Notes: generated by a model not told the origin, from the letters alone. 64,000 nt of DNA from Atriophallophorus winterbourni (GCA_013407085.1 JACCGJ010024111.1:1-64000), one strand, 5' to 3'; positions 52,831 to 63,178 are shown, counted from the stretch's first letter. Made by a program: numbers and translations.

Positions 52831-53669
52831 TGTGGACAGGGATTGACTGTCAAATGTTCAACGTCACGACGATTGGGGAGTTGTTCGCAAATTTTGCTCA
52901 ATAAAGCTTCAATTGAACGAACCAAAATGCGTATTTTCTCCGGTTGAGACAAATACTATACCAGTCGGAAGACAAGATGTGATGCGAATTCAATTAAAAC
53001 GATCCAACTTGAGCACAGAAACCGAATTGATGCAATTCACGAATTAAGTACTTCTCGCCAAGTTAAAGAAAAATCAAATTCCAAATTGAGTACTATATTG
53101 TCTGTGACGTGAGTTACGCGTAGTCCACCCGTTTCTCATTTCGTTAAATTTTAAAACAACAATTAGGATATTCTACGTTGCTGTAATTAACAACAATTAC
53201 AACAAAATCAACTATACAAACCTTAATTGTATAGGAACGTCACAGCAACAATGGGGCCAAATACTCCAGAATCAAATTCAATTCAAACAAAAGACGACCT
53301 GATATGAAAATAAGAAGAATCGATTTACCAAAATGTCTCCCAAACTTTCTGTGACAACGAAGAATGACAATCAAAATAGCGTCCAAATTCAAGCAAAATA
53401 CTGAAGCCCAAAATGGCAACCAAATTCCGCAACAATGACCGACAATGGCAGAAATAATAAATTAAAACAAACATTTGACCGAAGGCGTGTACCGAAAAGA
53501 TTTACAATAACAAAAGTAATTACAAAAAGAAAAGTTTTATACCAAAATACTGTAGGAAAATTAAATACAAGCAAATTCTATTACACAAAATTCAGGTTTT
53601 GTAACTAGGTTCAAAATGAAAGGAATATTGAAGGAAAAGGAAGAATTTCAAACTACATTGAACCTCACA
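52831..53669 (-). mobile_element. LTR-like block, copy A (839 bp)
   Basis: Minus-strand ends TGTGAGG and CCACA. The terminal TGTG/CACA form a short inverted repeat typical of LTR ends. Nearly identical to copies B (without its insertion) and C. Contains a 61-codon minus-strand ORF at 53,389-53,574 that recurs in other copies only because the DNA is duplicated; I do not regard it as a gene. Confidence 0.75.
53535..53541 (-). promoter_or_regulatory. Candidate TATA box in LTR copy A
   Basis: TATAAAA on the minus strand, 128 bp from the 5' edge of the block. No AATAAA follows it within this LTR. Confidence 0.35.
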
Positions 53670-54530
53670 GTTTTCAAACTGGAATATTGAACATTGTCAG
53701 CTCTGATTGGTTCAAACATTGTCCATCTCAGATTTATTTAGAACGTTTTTGAATTTTGGACTAAAATATAAGGCCTTGTCAGCTCTGATTGATTTACACA
53801 TTGTCGATCTCAGAATGATTTAAAACGTCTGTAGATTTTGAATGGAATATTAAGCATTGTTCGCTCCGATTAATTCGAACACTGTCGATCTCTGATTCGT
53901 TCCAAACGTTCATAATTTATGAACTGAAATATTGAGCATTGTCAGCTCTGATTGATTCAAATATTGTCAATTTCAGATTGGTTCAAAACATTTGTAGTTT
54001 TCGAACTGAAATATTAAGCATTGTCAGCTATAATTGGTTCAACATTTTTGTAGTTTTTAGGCCTAAATATTAGGCATTGTCAGCTCTTATTGATTTAAAG
54101 ATTGTCAATGTCAGATTGGTTCAAAACGTTTGTAGATTTTGGACTGAAATATTGAGCATTCTTAGCTTTGATTAGTTCAAACATTGTGGATCTCATATTC
54201 GTTTGAAACGTTTGTATTTTTTGGACTAAAATATTTAGCATTGTCAGCTCTGACAAGTTTAGACAATGTCGATCTCAGATTAGTTCAAAACGATTGTAGA
54301 CGTTCGACTGAAATATTGAGCATTTCTAGCTCTGATTGGTTTGAAACATTTTTTAGTTTATGGAATTAAATATTAAGCATTGTTAGCTATGATTAGTTCA
54401 AACATTTTCCATCTCAGATTGGTTCAAAATGTATCTAAATTTTGGACTAATATTTAAGGCAATGTCAGCTCTGATTGATTCAAACATTGTCGATATCAGA
54501 TTGATTTAAAACCTTTGTAGTTTTTTGAAC
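53670..54530 (-). repeat. Satellite spacer between copies A and B
   Basis: About 0.86 kb of minus-oriented monomers, from GTTTTCAAACTGG at the LTR edge to the GTAGTTTTTTGAAC joint with the protease region. Nearly identical to the spacer at 56,896-57,756. Confidence 0.92.
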
Positions 54531-55590
54531 TTTTCAACTTTCGATGTAGACCAAGTGTTGCTATCGACACATCAACTGGTGCACTAGGCATACAAAATTT
54601 CTCAACGAAACTCTGCGAGATCAAAGTTGTATCAGAGCCATTATCAAGTGAAGCCACAACTGGGACAAGTCCAACTGGCGTGTCAATGTTTACAGTCAGG
54701 TAGCCTAAGCTTACTGCTGTACTGAGAGCAGTAACACTGCAGTTTATACTTTTCAGTTGCTCATTAGGACGATCATAATGCAGCGAATAATGGTGTCGTC
54801 TACTACAATTTTCAACGGAACAAGTATTCGTATTCATGCAATCGAATGCCCTGTGAGGAAAGCATAAGCGAACGTAACATATTACATGCTGCTTAGCCAA
54901 ATTCCATCTGGCTTTTACGTCAGCCTCCTGATTAACAGGACAATCTTCTATCTTAGGAGGTTCTCTACATTGAAAACATTCAACTAGCATTGGCCTTGGT
55001 TCCTTCGTAGTCATAAACACCCTCCTTCCATCTGGCATTCTTGGTTTCTCTGATGGCGTCGAAGAGACAGATGTTCTATCTATTAGCATGCCAAATTTGC
55101 TCCTGGCAATTCTTGCTCTCCGAGATACGAACTCGGTCAGACTGGCAAAATCAACTTCTGACCCGTCAGCAAGCATTGTATCCGCTGCGTCAGTCCACTG
55201 CTGTCGTAACGCAACAGGGAAGCATTTCACTAATCCTCCCAAAGTTGTGACTGAATTTAAATCAGCGTCACACTTCATTTGCTTTAATGTGATTTGGCAA
55301 TTTTCCATTTTTATGCCCAAATCAGACAAACCATCGACCTTGTTGGAAAGTCTTCTAGCTTCGTCGAGCAACTTCTCTAATTTTGACCTGGTAATAACGT
55401 GTGGAAGTCCGAACAAATCTTTCAAGTTTACTTCTTCAGCGACTCCTCGTCCTTCCTTTGTCAAGCACTCTATCGTTGATCTAGCATCACCTAAATCGCG
55501 CTTCAATTGTAACACTTGTTGAGAACTCGCAATGCTATGTCTATTATCATCGCTTCCCTTAGAAGCTATCTTAGAAGATATCTTAGGCAT
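54496..55590 (-). CDS. BEL/Pao gag-protease fragment, copy B (intact ORF, 364 aa)
   Basis: Starts at MPKISSKIASKG (ATG with A at -3, conserved in all copies); an in-frame ATG 21 bases upstream is possible. Residues ~49-170 resemble the C-terminal half of the BEL/Pao Gag domain (DUF1759), with DADLNSVTTLGGLV and FPVALRQQW matching its usual form. Residues 205-271 are the cysteine-histidine region: CFQC...C (205-217), C-x4-C-x2-H-x4-C (238-251), then C257, C262, HH266-267, LH270-271. Residues ~297-345 look like the start of an aspartic protease, with DNGS at 316-319 in place of the usual D(S/T)G. Compared with family members, most of the N-terminal Gag is absent, and everything after the protease start (reverse transcriptase, RNase H, integrase) is missing. 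The last ~11 residues are satellite-encoded. An open frame does not show that it is expressed. Confidence 0.85.
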   Translation of the reverse strand: MPKISSKIASKGSDDNRHSIASSQQVLQLKRDLGDARSTIECLTKEGRGVAEEVNLKDLFGLPHVITRSKLEKLLDEARRLSNKVDGLSDLGIKMENCQITLKQMKCDADLNSVTTLGGLVKCFPVALRQQWTDAADTMLADGSEVDFASLTEFVSRRARIARSKFGMLIDRTSVSSTPSEKPRMPDGRRVFMTTKEPRPMLVECFQCREPPKIEDCPVNQEADVKARWNLAKQHVICYVRLCFPHRAFDCMNTNTCSVENCSRRHHYSLHYDRPNEQLKSINCSVTALSTAVSLGYLTVNIDTPVGLVPVVASLDNGSDTTLISQSFVEKFCMPSAPVDVSIATLGLHRKLKSSKNYKGFKSI

Positions 55591-55643
55591 ACTGGATAAA
55601 ATATACAACAATGTGCCAAAACGACAAAAAAAATGAATAAAAA

Positions 55644-55656
55644 GGGGTCGTCACCA
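55644..55656 (-). other. Candidate primer-binding site, copy B
   Basis: Minus-strand TGGTGACGACCCC four bases from the LTR end, identical to copies A, C and D. Confidence 0.45.
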
Positions 55657-56263
55657 AAGTTGTGACAGGGATTGACTGTCAAATGTTCAACGTCACGACG
55701 ATTGGGGAGTTGTTCGCAAATTTTGCTCAATAAAGCTTCAATTGAACGAACCAAAATGCGTATTTTCTCCGGTTGAGACAAATACTATACCAGTCGGAAG
55801 ACAAGATGTGATGCGAATTCAATTAAAACGATCCAACTTGAGCACAGAAACCGAATTGATGCAATTCACGAATTAAGTACTTCTCGCCAAGTTAAAGAAA
55901 AATCAAATTCCAAATTGAGTACTATATTGTCTGTGACGTGAGTTACGCGTAGTCCACCCGTTTCTCATTTCGTTAAATTTTAAAACAACAATTAGGATAT
56001 TCTACGTTGCTGTAATTAACAACAATTACAACAAAATCAACTATACAAACCTTAATTGTATAGGAACGTCACAGCAACAATGGGGCCAAATACTCCAGAA
56101 TCAAATTCAATTCAAACAAAAGACGACCTGATATGAAAATAATAAGAATCGATTTACCAAAATGTCTCCCAAACTTTCTGTGACAACGAAGAATGACAAT
56201 CAAAATAGCGTCCAAATTCAAGCAAAATACTGAAGCCCAAAATGGCAACGAAATTCCGTAACA

Positions 56264-56667
56264 ATAGACGAAGAAGAAGAAGAAGAGAACTTTATTCGTT
56301 AAAACGAATTTTCAGTTAATCAAAATAGTTGAAACACAGAATTTCAAAACAAATAAGAACGTCAAACTTTGATGGGAAAATTTGAGATTGCAGTCACATT
56401 CAAAATCAAAACATTTCGGTTCCGTCTTCAGGCATGTATGAGTTTTCTATCCCATTTTTCTGACCGGCGCAGCAAATTCCTCATCCATCAAAAAATAAAA
56501 AAATATTGCGCAGCGTTCAAAGCGTGCGGGGCATCAAACGTCCTTTGTTTACATGTTCACGACATGTTAAAACGTTTCAAAAACAAAAGGTTCCGTGTAG
56601 ACTGAAAAAAATAGAAACGCATGAAAACATTAATTTTGAGCTAGGCCGATTCAAAGGCCCCGCTCCG
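56264..56667 (-). mobile_element. Insertion in LTR B, possibly a short non-LTR retroelement
   Basis: About 404 bp found only in this unit. Uninterrupted copies read AACAATGACCGACAATGG at this site. On the minus strand it begins AGCGGGGCCTTTGAATCGG and ends AACGAATAAAGTTC followed by a TCT/TTC microsatellite. An AATAAA signal followed by a short tandem tail is a common 3' end of LINEs and SINEs in animals, so I infer a SINE or 5'-truncated LINE in minus orientation. No clear target-site duplication is visible, and no reverse transcriptase fragment is recognised. ORFs inside it (such as 56,369-56,605) show no known domain. Confidence 0.55.
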
Positions 56668-56760
56668 ACAATGGCAGAAATAATAAATTAAAACAAACAT
56701 TTGACCGAAGGCGTGTACCGAAAAGATTTACAATAACAAAAGTAATTACAAAAAGAAAAG

Positions 56761-56767
56761 TTTTATA
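56761..56767 (-). promoter_or_regulatory. Candidate TATA box in LTR copy B
   Basis: TATAAAA, minus strand, 128 bp from the 5' edge. The insertion lies downstream of it and carries its own AATAAA (56,291-56,296), which could end transcripts early. Confidence 0.35.
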
Positions 56768-56895
56768 CCAAAATACTGTAGGAAAATTAAATACAAGCAA
56801 ATTCTATTACACAAAATTCAGGTTTTGTAACTAGGTTCAAAATGAAAGGACTATTGAAGGAAAAAGAAGAATTTCAAACTACATTGAACCTCACA

Positions 56896-57756
56896 GTTTT
56901 CAAACTGGAATATTGAACATTGTCAGCTCTGATTGGTTCAAACATTGTCCATCTCAGATTTATTTAGAACGTTTTTGAATTTTGGACTAAAATATAAGGC
57001 CTTGTCAGCTCTGATTGATTTACACATTGTCGATCTCAGAATGATTTAGAACGTCTGCAGATTTTGAATGGAATATTAAGCATTGTTCGCTTCGATTAAT
57101 TTGAACACTGTGGATCTCTGATTCGTTCCAAACGTTCATAATTTATGAACTGAAATATTGAGCATTGTCAGCTCTGATTGATTCAAATATTGTCAATTTC
57201 AGATTGGTTCAAAACATTTGTAGTTTTCGAACTGAAATATTAAGCATTGTCAGCTATAATTGGTTCAACATTTTCGTAGTTTTTAGGCCTAAATATTAGG
57301 CATTGTCAGCTCTTATTGATTTAAAGATTGTCAATGTCAGATTGGTTCAAAACGTTTGTAGATTTTGGACTGAAATATTGAGCATTCTTAGCTTTGATTA
57401 GTTCAAACATTGTGGATCTCATATTCGTTTGAAACGTTTGTATTTTTTGGACTAAAATATTTAGCATTGTCAGCTCTGACAAGTTTAGACAATGTCGATC
57501 TCAGATTAGTTCAAAACGATTGTAGACGTTCGACTGAAATATTGAGCATTTCTAGCTCTGATTGGTTTGAAACATTTTTTAGTTTATGGAATTAAATATT
57601 AAGCATTGTTAGCTATGATTAGTTCAAACATTTTCCATCTCAGATTGGTTCAAAATGTATCTAAATTTTGGACTAATATTTAAGGCAATGTCAGCTCTGA
57701 TTGATTCAAACATTGTCGATATCAGATTGATTTAAAACCTTTGTAGTTTTTTGAAC
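56896..57756 (-). repeat. Satellite spacer between copies B and C
   Basis: Minus-oriented monomers, nearly identical to the preceding spacer. A few substitutions distinguish it (for example GTCTGCAGATTTTG where the other has GTCTGTAGATTTTG). Confidence 0.92.
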
Positions 57757-58816
57757 TTTTCAACTTTCGATGTAGACCAAGTGTTGCTATCGACACATCA
57801 ACTGGTGCACTAGGCATACAAAATTTCTCAACGAAACTCTGCGAGATCAAAGTTGTATCAGAGCCATTATCAAGTGAAGCCACAACTGGGACAAGTCCAA
57901 CTGGCGTGTCAATGTTTACAGTCAGGTAGCCTAAGCTTACTGCTGTACTGAGAGCAGTAACACTGCAGTTTATACTTTTCAGTTGCTCATTAGGACGATC
58001 ATAATGCAGCGAATAATGGTGTCGTCTACTACAATTTTCAACGGAACAAGTATTCGTATTCATGCAATCGAATGCCCTGTGAGGACGGCATAAGCGAACG
58101 TAACATATTACATGCTGCTTAGCCAAATTCCATCTGGCTTTTACGTCAGCCTCCTGATTAACAGGACAATCTTCTATGTTAGGAGGTCCTCTACATTGAA
58201 AACATTCAACTAGCATTGACCTCGGTTCCTTCGTAGTCATAAACACCCTCCTTCCATCTGGCATTCTTGGTTTCTCTGATGGCGTCGAAGAGACAGATGT
58301 TCTATCTATTAGCATGCCAAATTTGCTCCTGGCAATTCTTGCTCTCCGAGATACGAACTCGGTCAGACTGGCAAAATCAACTTCTGACCCGTCAGCAAGC
58401 ATTGTATCCGCTGCGTCAGTCCACTGCTGTCGTAACGCAACAGGGAAGCATTTCACTAATCCTCCCAAAGTTGTGACTGAATTTAAATCAGCGTCACACT
58501 TCATTTGCTTTAATGTGATTTGGCAATTTTCCATTTTTATGGCCAAATCAGACAAACCATCGACCTTGTTGGAAAGTCTTCTAGCTTCGTCGAGCAACTT
58601 CTCTAATTTTGACCTGGTAATAACGTGTGGAAGTCCGAACAAATCTTTCAAGTTTACTTCTTCAGCGACTCCTCGTCCTTCCTTTGTCAAGCACTCTATC
58701 GTTGATCTAACATCACCTGAATCGCGCTTCAATTGTAACACTTGTTGAAAACTCGCAATGCTATGTCTATTATCATCGCTTCCCTTAGAAGCTATCTTAG
58801 AAGATATCTTAGGCAT
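57722..58816 (-). CDS. BEL/Pao gag-protease fragment, copy C (intact ORF, 364 aa)
   Basis: Second uninterrupted copy. From the conserved MPKISS start it has 364 residues. The frame also stays open upstream to a possible start at 58,882 (22 more residues, MVTTPFYSFF...), but this leader overlaps the candidate primer-site region and is not open in other copies, so I prefer the internal start. Differences from B include GPPNIEDC in the first knuckle and R at the variable codon 244 before PH. Protease DNGS and the satellite-encoded tail (KNYKGFKSI) are the same. Confidence 0.83.
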   Translation of the reverse strand: MPKISSKIASKGSDDNRHSIASFQQVLQLKRDSGDVRSTIECLTKEGRGVAEEVNLKDLFGLPHVITRSKLEKLLDEARRLSNKVDGLSDLAIKMENCQITLKQMKCDADLNSVTTLGGLVKCFPVALRQQWTDAADTMLADGSEVDFASLTEFVSRRARIARSKFGMLIDRTSVSSTPSEKPRMPDGRRVFMTTKEPRSMLVECFQCRGPPNIEDCPVNQEADVKARWNLAKQHVICYVRLCRPHRAFDCMNTNTCSVENCSRRHHYSLHYDRPNEQLKSINCSVTALSTAVSLGYLTVNIDTPVGLVPVVASLDNGSDTTLISQSFVEKFCMPSAPVDVSIATLGLHRKLKSSKNYKGFKSI

Positions 58817-58868
58817 ACTGGATAAAATATACAACAATGTGCCAAAACGACAAAAAAATGAATAAAAA

Positions 58869-58881
58869 GGGGTCGTCACCA
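58869..58881 (-). other. Candidate primer-binding site, copy C
   Basis: TGGTGACGACCCC on the minus strand at the same offset from the LTR end as in copies A and B. Confidence 0.45.
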
Positions 58882-58885
58882 AAGT

Positions 58886-59724
58886 TGTGGACAGGGATTG
58901 ACTGTCAAATGTTCAACGTCACGACGATTGGGGAGTTGTTCGCAAATTTTGCTCAATAGAGCTTCAATTGAACGAACCAAAATGCGTATTTTCTCCGGTT
59001 GAGACAAATACTATACCAGTCGGAACACAAGATGTGATGCGAATTCAATTAAAACGATCCAACTTGAGCACAGAAACCGAATTGATGCAATTCACGAATT
59101 AAGTACTTCTCGCCAAGTTAAAGAAAAATCAAATTCCAAATTGAGTACTATATTGTCTGTGACGTGAGTTACGCGTAGTCCACCCGTTTCTCATTTCGTT
59201 AAATTTTAAAACAACAATTAGGATATTCTACGTTGCTGTAATTAACAACAATTACAACAAAATCAACTATACAAACCTTAATTGTATAGGAACGTCACAG
59301 CAACAATGGGGCCAAATACTCCAGAATCAAATTCAATTCAAACAAAAGACGACCTGATATGAAAATAATAAGAATCGATTTACCAAAATGTCTCCCAAAC
59401 TTTCTGTGACAACGAAGAATGACAATCAAAATAGCGTCCAAATTCAAGCAAAATACTGAAGCCCAAAATGGCAACCAAATTCCGCAACAATGACCGACAA
59501 TGGCAGAAATAATAAATTAAAACAAACATTTGACCGAAGGCGTGTACCGAAAAGATTTACAATAACAAAAGCAATTACAAAAAGAAAAGTTTTATACCAA
59601 AATACTGTAGGAAAATTAAATACAAGCAAATTCTATTACACAAAATTCAGGTTTTGTAACTAGGTTCAAAATGAAAGGAATATTGAAGGAAAAAGAAGAA
59701 TTTCAAACTACATTGAACCTCACA
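58886..59724 (-). mobile_element. LTR-like block, copy C (839 bp)
   Basis: Same length, ends (TGTGAGG...CCACA) and variant group as copy A. Apart from scattered substitutions it equals copy B without the insertion, showing the uninterrupted target site. Confidence 0.75.
59590..59596 (-). promoter_or_regulatory. Candidate TATA box in LTR copy C
   Basis: Minus-strand TATAAAA, 128 bp inside the right edge of the block. Confidence 0.35.
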
Positions 59725-60364
59725 GTTTTCAAACTGGAATATTGAACATTGTCAGCTCTGATTGGTTCAAACATTGTCCATCTCAGATTTATTTAGAACG
59801 TTTTTAAATTTTGGACTAAAATATAAGGCCTTGTCAGCTCTGATTGATTTACACATTGTCGATCTCAAAATGATTTAAAACGTCTGTAGATTTTGAATGG
59901 AATATTAAGCATTGTTCGCTCCGATTAATTCGAACACTGTCGATCTCTGATTCGTTCCAAACGTTCATAATTTATGAACTGAAATATTGAGCATTGTCAG
60001 CTCTAATTGATTCAAATATTGTCAATTGCAGATTGGTTCAAAACATTTGTAGTTTTCGAAATGAAATATTAAGCATTGTCAGCTATAATTGGTTCAACAT
60101 TTTTGTAGTTTTTAGGCCTAAATATTAAGCATTGTCAGCTCTGATTGATTTAAAGATTGTCAATGTCAGATTGGTTCAAAACGTTTGTAGATTTTGGACT
60201 GAAATATTGAGCATTCTTAGCTTTGATTAGTTCAAACATTGTGGATCTCATATTCGTTTAAAACGTTTGTATTTTTTGGACTAAAATATTTAGCATTGTC
60301 AGCTCTGACAAGTTTAGACAATGTCGATCTCAGGTTGATTTAAAACCTTTGTAGTTTCTTGAAC
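59725..60364 (-). repeat. Satellite spacer between copies C and D (shortened)
   Basis: About 0.64 kb. Relative to the other spacers some 235 bp (about three monomers) are missing after GACAATGTCGATCTCAG near 60,333. The loss joins equivalent points of two monomers, as expected from unequal exchange. Confidence 0.9.
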
Positions 60365-61423
60365 TTTTCAACTTTCGATGTAGACCAAGTGTTGCTATCG
60401 ACACATCAACTGGTGCACTAGGCATACAAAATTTCTCAACGAAACTCTGCGAGATCAAAGTTGTATCAGAGCCATTATCAAGTGAAGCCACAACTGGGAC
60501 AAGTCCAACTGGCGTGTCAATGATTACAGTCAGGTAGCCTAAGCTTACTGCTGTACTGAGAGCAGTAACACTGCAGTTTATACTTTTCAGTTGCTCATTA
60601 GGACGATCATAATGCAGCGAATAATGGTGTCGTCTACTACAATTTTCAACGGAACAAGTATTCGTATTCATGCAATCGAATGCCCTGTGAGGAAAGCATA
60701 AGCGAACGTAACATATTACATGCTGCTTAGCCAAATTCCATCTGGCTTTTACGTCAGCCTCCTGATTAACAGGACAATCTTCTATCTTAGAGGTTCTCTA
60801 CATTGAAAACATTCAACTAGCATTGGCCTTGGTTCCTTCGTAGTCATAAACACTCTCCTTCCATCTGGCATTCTTGGTTTCTCTGATGGCGTCAAAGAGA
60901 CAGATGCTCTATCTATTAGCATGCCAAATCTGCTCCTGGCAATTCTTGCTCTCCGAGAAACGAACTCGGTCAGACTGGCAAAATCAACTTCCGACCCGTC
61001 AGCAAGCATTGTATCCGCTGCGTCAGTCCACTGCTGTCGTAACGCAACAGGGAAGCATTTCACTAATCCTCCCAAAGTTGTGACTGAATTTAAATCAGCG
61101 TCACACTTCATTTGCTTTAATGTGATTTGGCAATTTTCCATTTTTATGCCCAAATCAGACAAACCATCGACCTTGTTGGAAAGTCTTCTAGCTTCGTCGA
61201 GCAACTTCTCTAATTTTGACCTGGTAATAACGTGTGGAAGTCCGAACAAATCTTTCAAGTTTACTTCTTCAGCGACTCCTCGTCCTTCCTTTGTCAAGCA
61301 CTCTATCGTTGATCTAGCATCATCTGAATCGCGCTTCAATTGTAACACTTGTTGAGAACTCGCAATGCTATGTCTATTATCATCGCTTCCCTTAGAAGCT
61401 ATCTTAGAAGATATCTTAGGCAT
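60330..61423 (-). pseudogene. BEL/Pao gag-protease fragment, copy D (frameshifted)
   Basis: One base is missing near 60,790 (ATCTTAGAGGTTC where B has ATCTTAGGAGGTTC), inside the first zinc-knuckle region. This splits the frame into an N-terminal part (61,423 down to 60,782; Gag domain to the first knuckle) and a C-terminal part (about 60,780 down to 60,330; second knuckle and protease start). Both halves otherwise match the intact copies. It carries its own substitutions, such as SLTPSEKPR and TVIIDTPVG. Confidence 0.85.
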
Positions 61424-61474
61424 ACTAGATGAAATAAACGACAATGTGCCAAAACGACAAAAATTAAATAAAAA

Positions 61475-61487
61475 GGGGTCGTCACCA
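61475..61487 (-). other. Candidate primer-binding site, copy D
   Basis: TGGTGACGACCCC, minus strand. The adjacent LTR end is TTCACA, as in copy 0, yet the primer site is like A-C. This unit therefore mixes features of both variant groups. Confidence 0.45.
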
Positions 61488-61786
61488 AAGTTGTGAACAG
61501 GGATTGACTGTCAAATGTTCAAGGTCACGACGATTGGGGAGTTGTTCGCAAATTTTGCTCAATAAAGCTTCAATTGAACGAACAAAATGCGTATTTTCTC
61601 CGGTTGAGACGAATACTATACCAGTCAGAAGACAAGTTGTGATGCGAATCCAATTGAAACGATCCAACTTGAGCACAGAAACCGAATTGATGCAATTCAC
61701 GAATTGAGTACTTTTCGGCAAGTTCGAAAGAATCAAATTCCAAATTGAGTACTATTGTCTGTGACGCGCGTAGTCCACCCGTTTTT

Positions 61787-61792
61787 TTTATT
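61787..61792 (-). promoter_or_regulatory. Candidate polyadenylation signal in LTR copy D
   Basis: Minus-strand AATAAA at the position equivalent to that in copy 0. The plus strand reads TTTTATTTCGATAAA. Confidence 0.3.
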
Positions 61793-62183
61793 TCGATAAA
61801 TTCAAAACAACAATTGGGATATTCTACGGTACTGTAATGAACAACAATTACAACAAAATTAACTATACAAACCTTAATTGTATAGGAACGTCACAGCAAC
61901 AATGGGGCCAAATACTCCAGAATCAAATTCAATTCAAACAAAAGACGACCTGATATGAAAATAAGAAGAATCGATTTACCAAAATGTCTTCCAAACTTTC
62001 TGTGACAATGAAAAATGACAATCAAAATAGCGTCCAAATTCAAGCAAAATACTGAAGCCCAAAATGGCAACCAAATTCTGCAACAATGACCGACAATGGC
62101 AGGAACAATAAATTAAAACAAACATTTGACCGAACGCATGTACGAAAAGATTTACAATAACAAAAGTAATTACAAAAGAAAAG

Positions 62184-62190
62184 TTTTATA
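62184..62190 (-). promoter_or_regulatory. Candidate TATA box in LTR copy D
   Basis: Minus-strand TATAAAA, again 128 bp from the 5' edge despite small deletions elsewhere in this block. Confidence 0.35.
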
Positions 62191-62318
62191 CCAAAATACT
62201 GTAGGAAAATTAAATACAAGCAAATTCTATTACACAAAATTCAGGTTTTGTAACTAGGTTCAAAATGAAAGGAATATTGAAGGAAAAAGAAGAATTTCAA
62301 ACTACATTGAACCTCACA

Positions 62319-63178
62319 GTTTTCAACTGGAATATTGAACATTGTCAGCTCTGATTGGTTCAAACATTGTCCATCTCAGATTTATTTAGAACGTTTTTAA
62401 ATTTTGGACTAAAATATAAGGCCTTGTCAGCTCTGATTGATTTACACATTGTCGATCTCAGAATGATTTAAAACGTCTGTAGATTTTGAATGGAATATTA
62501 AGCATTGTTCGCTCCGATTAATTCGAACACTGTCGATCTCTGATTCGTTCCAAACGTTCATAATTTATGAACTGAAATATTGAGCATTGTCAGCTCTGAT
62601 TGATTCAAATATTGTCAATTTCAGATTGGTTCAAAACATTTGTAGTTTTCGAACTGAAATATTAAGCATTGTCAGCTATAATTGGTTCAACATTTTTGTA
62701 GTTTTTAGGCCTAAATATTAAGCATTGTCAGCTCTGATTGATTTAAAGATTGTCAATGTCAGATTGGTTCAAAACGTTTGTAGATTTTGGACTGAAATAT
62801 TGAGCATTCTTAGCTTTGATTAGTTCAAACATTGTGGATCTCATATTCGTTTGAAACGTTTGTATTTTTTGGACTAAAATATTTAGCATTGTCAGCTCTG
62901 ACAAGTTTAGACAATGTCGATCTCAGATTAGTTCAAAACGATTGTAGACGTTCGACTGAAATATTGAGCATTTCTAGCTCTGATTGTTTTGAAACATTTT
63001 TTAGTTTATGGAATTAAATATTAAGCATTGTTAGCTATGATTAGTTCAAACATTCTCCATCTCAGATTGGTTCAAAATGTATCTAAATTTTGGACTAATA
63101 TTTGAGGCAATGTCAGCTCTGATTGATTCAAACATTGTCGATCTCAGATTGATTTAAAACATCTGTAGTTTCTTGAAC
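62319..63178 (-). repeat. Satellite spacer between copies D and E
   Basis: Full-length (~0.86 kb) spacer of minus-oriented monomers, collinear with the A-B and B-C spacers. Confidence 0.92.

Larger units (their letters stand above)
55661..56895 (-). mobile_element. LTR-like block, copy B, with insertion (1,235 bp)
   Basis: Same ends as copy A (one base shorter at TGTGACAGGG) but interrupted by about 400 bp of unrelated sequence near 56,264-56,667. Outside the insertion it is nearly identical to copies A and C, so the insertion came after amplification of the array, or at least is not shared by any neighbour in this window. Confidence 0.75.
61492..62318 (-). mobile_element. LTR-like block, copy D (827 bp)
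   Basis: Belongs with copy 0 by shared variants in its left half (AAGTTGTGATGCGAATCCAA, TACTTTTCGGCAAGTTCGA, ATTCTACGGTACTGTAAT), while its right half is like A-C with small private deletions (for example GTACGAAAAG for GTACCGAAAAG). Ends are TGTGAGG and TTCACA. Confidence 0.73.

Noticed and set aside
52260..61355. Plus-strand 144-157-codon ORFs opposite gag (start MPNLLLAILALR)
   Set aside because: They are antisense shadows of the gag frame. They recur only because the DNA is duplicated and they resemble no known protein.
50315..62237. 61-65-codon minus-strand ORF in several LTR blocks (MLVFNFPTVFW...)
   Set aside because: It lies within the LTR-like block downstream of the TATA candidate, has no recognisable domain, and is conserved no better than the surrounding non-coding LTR.
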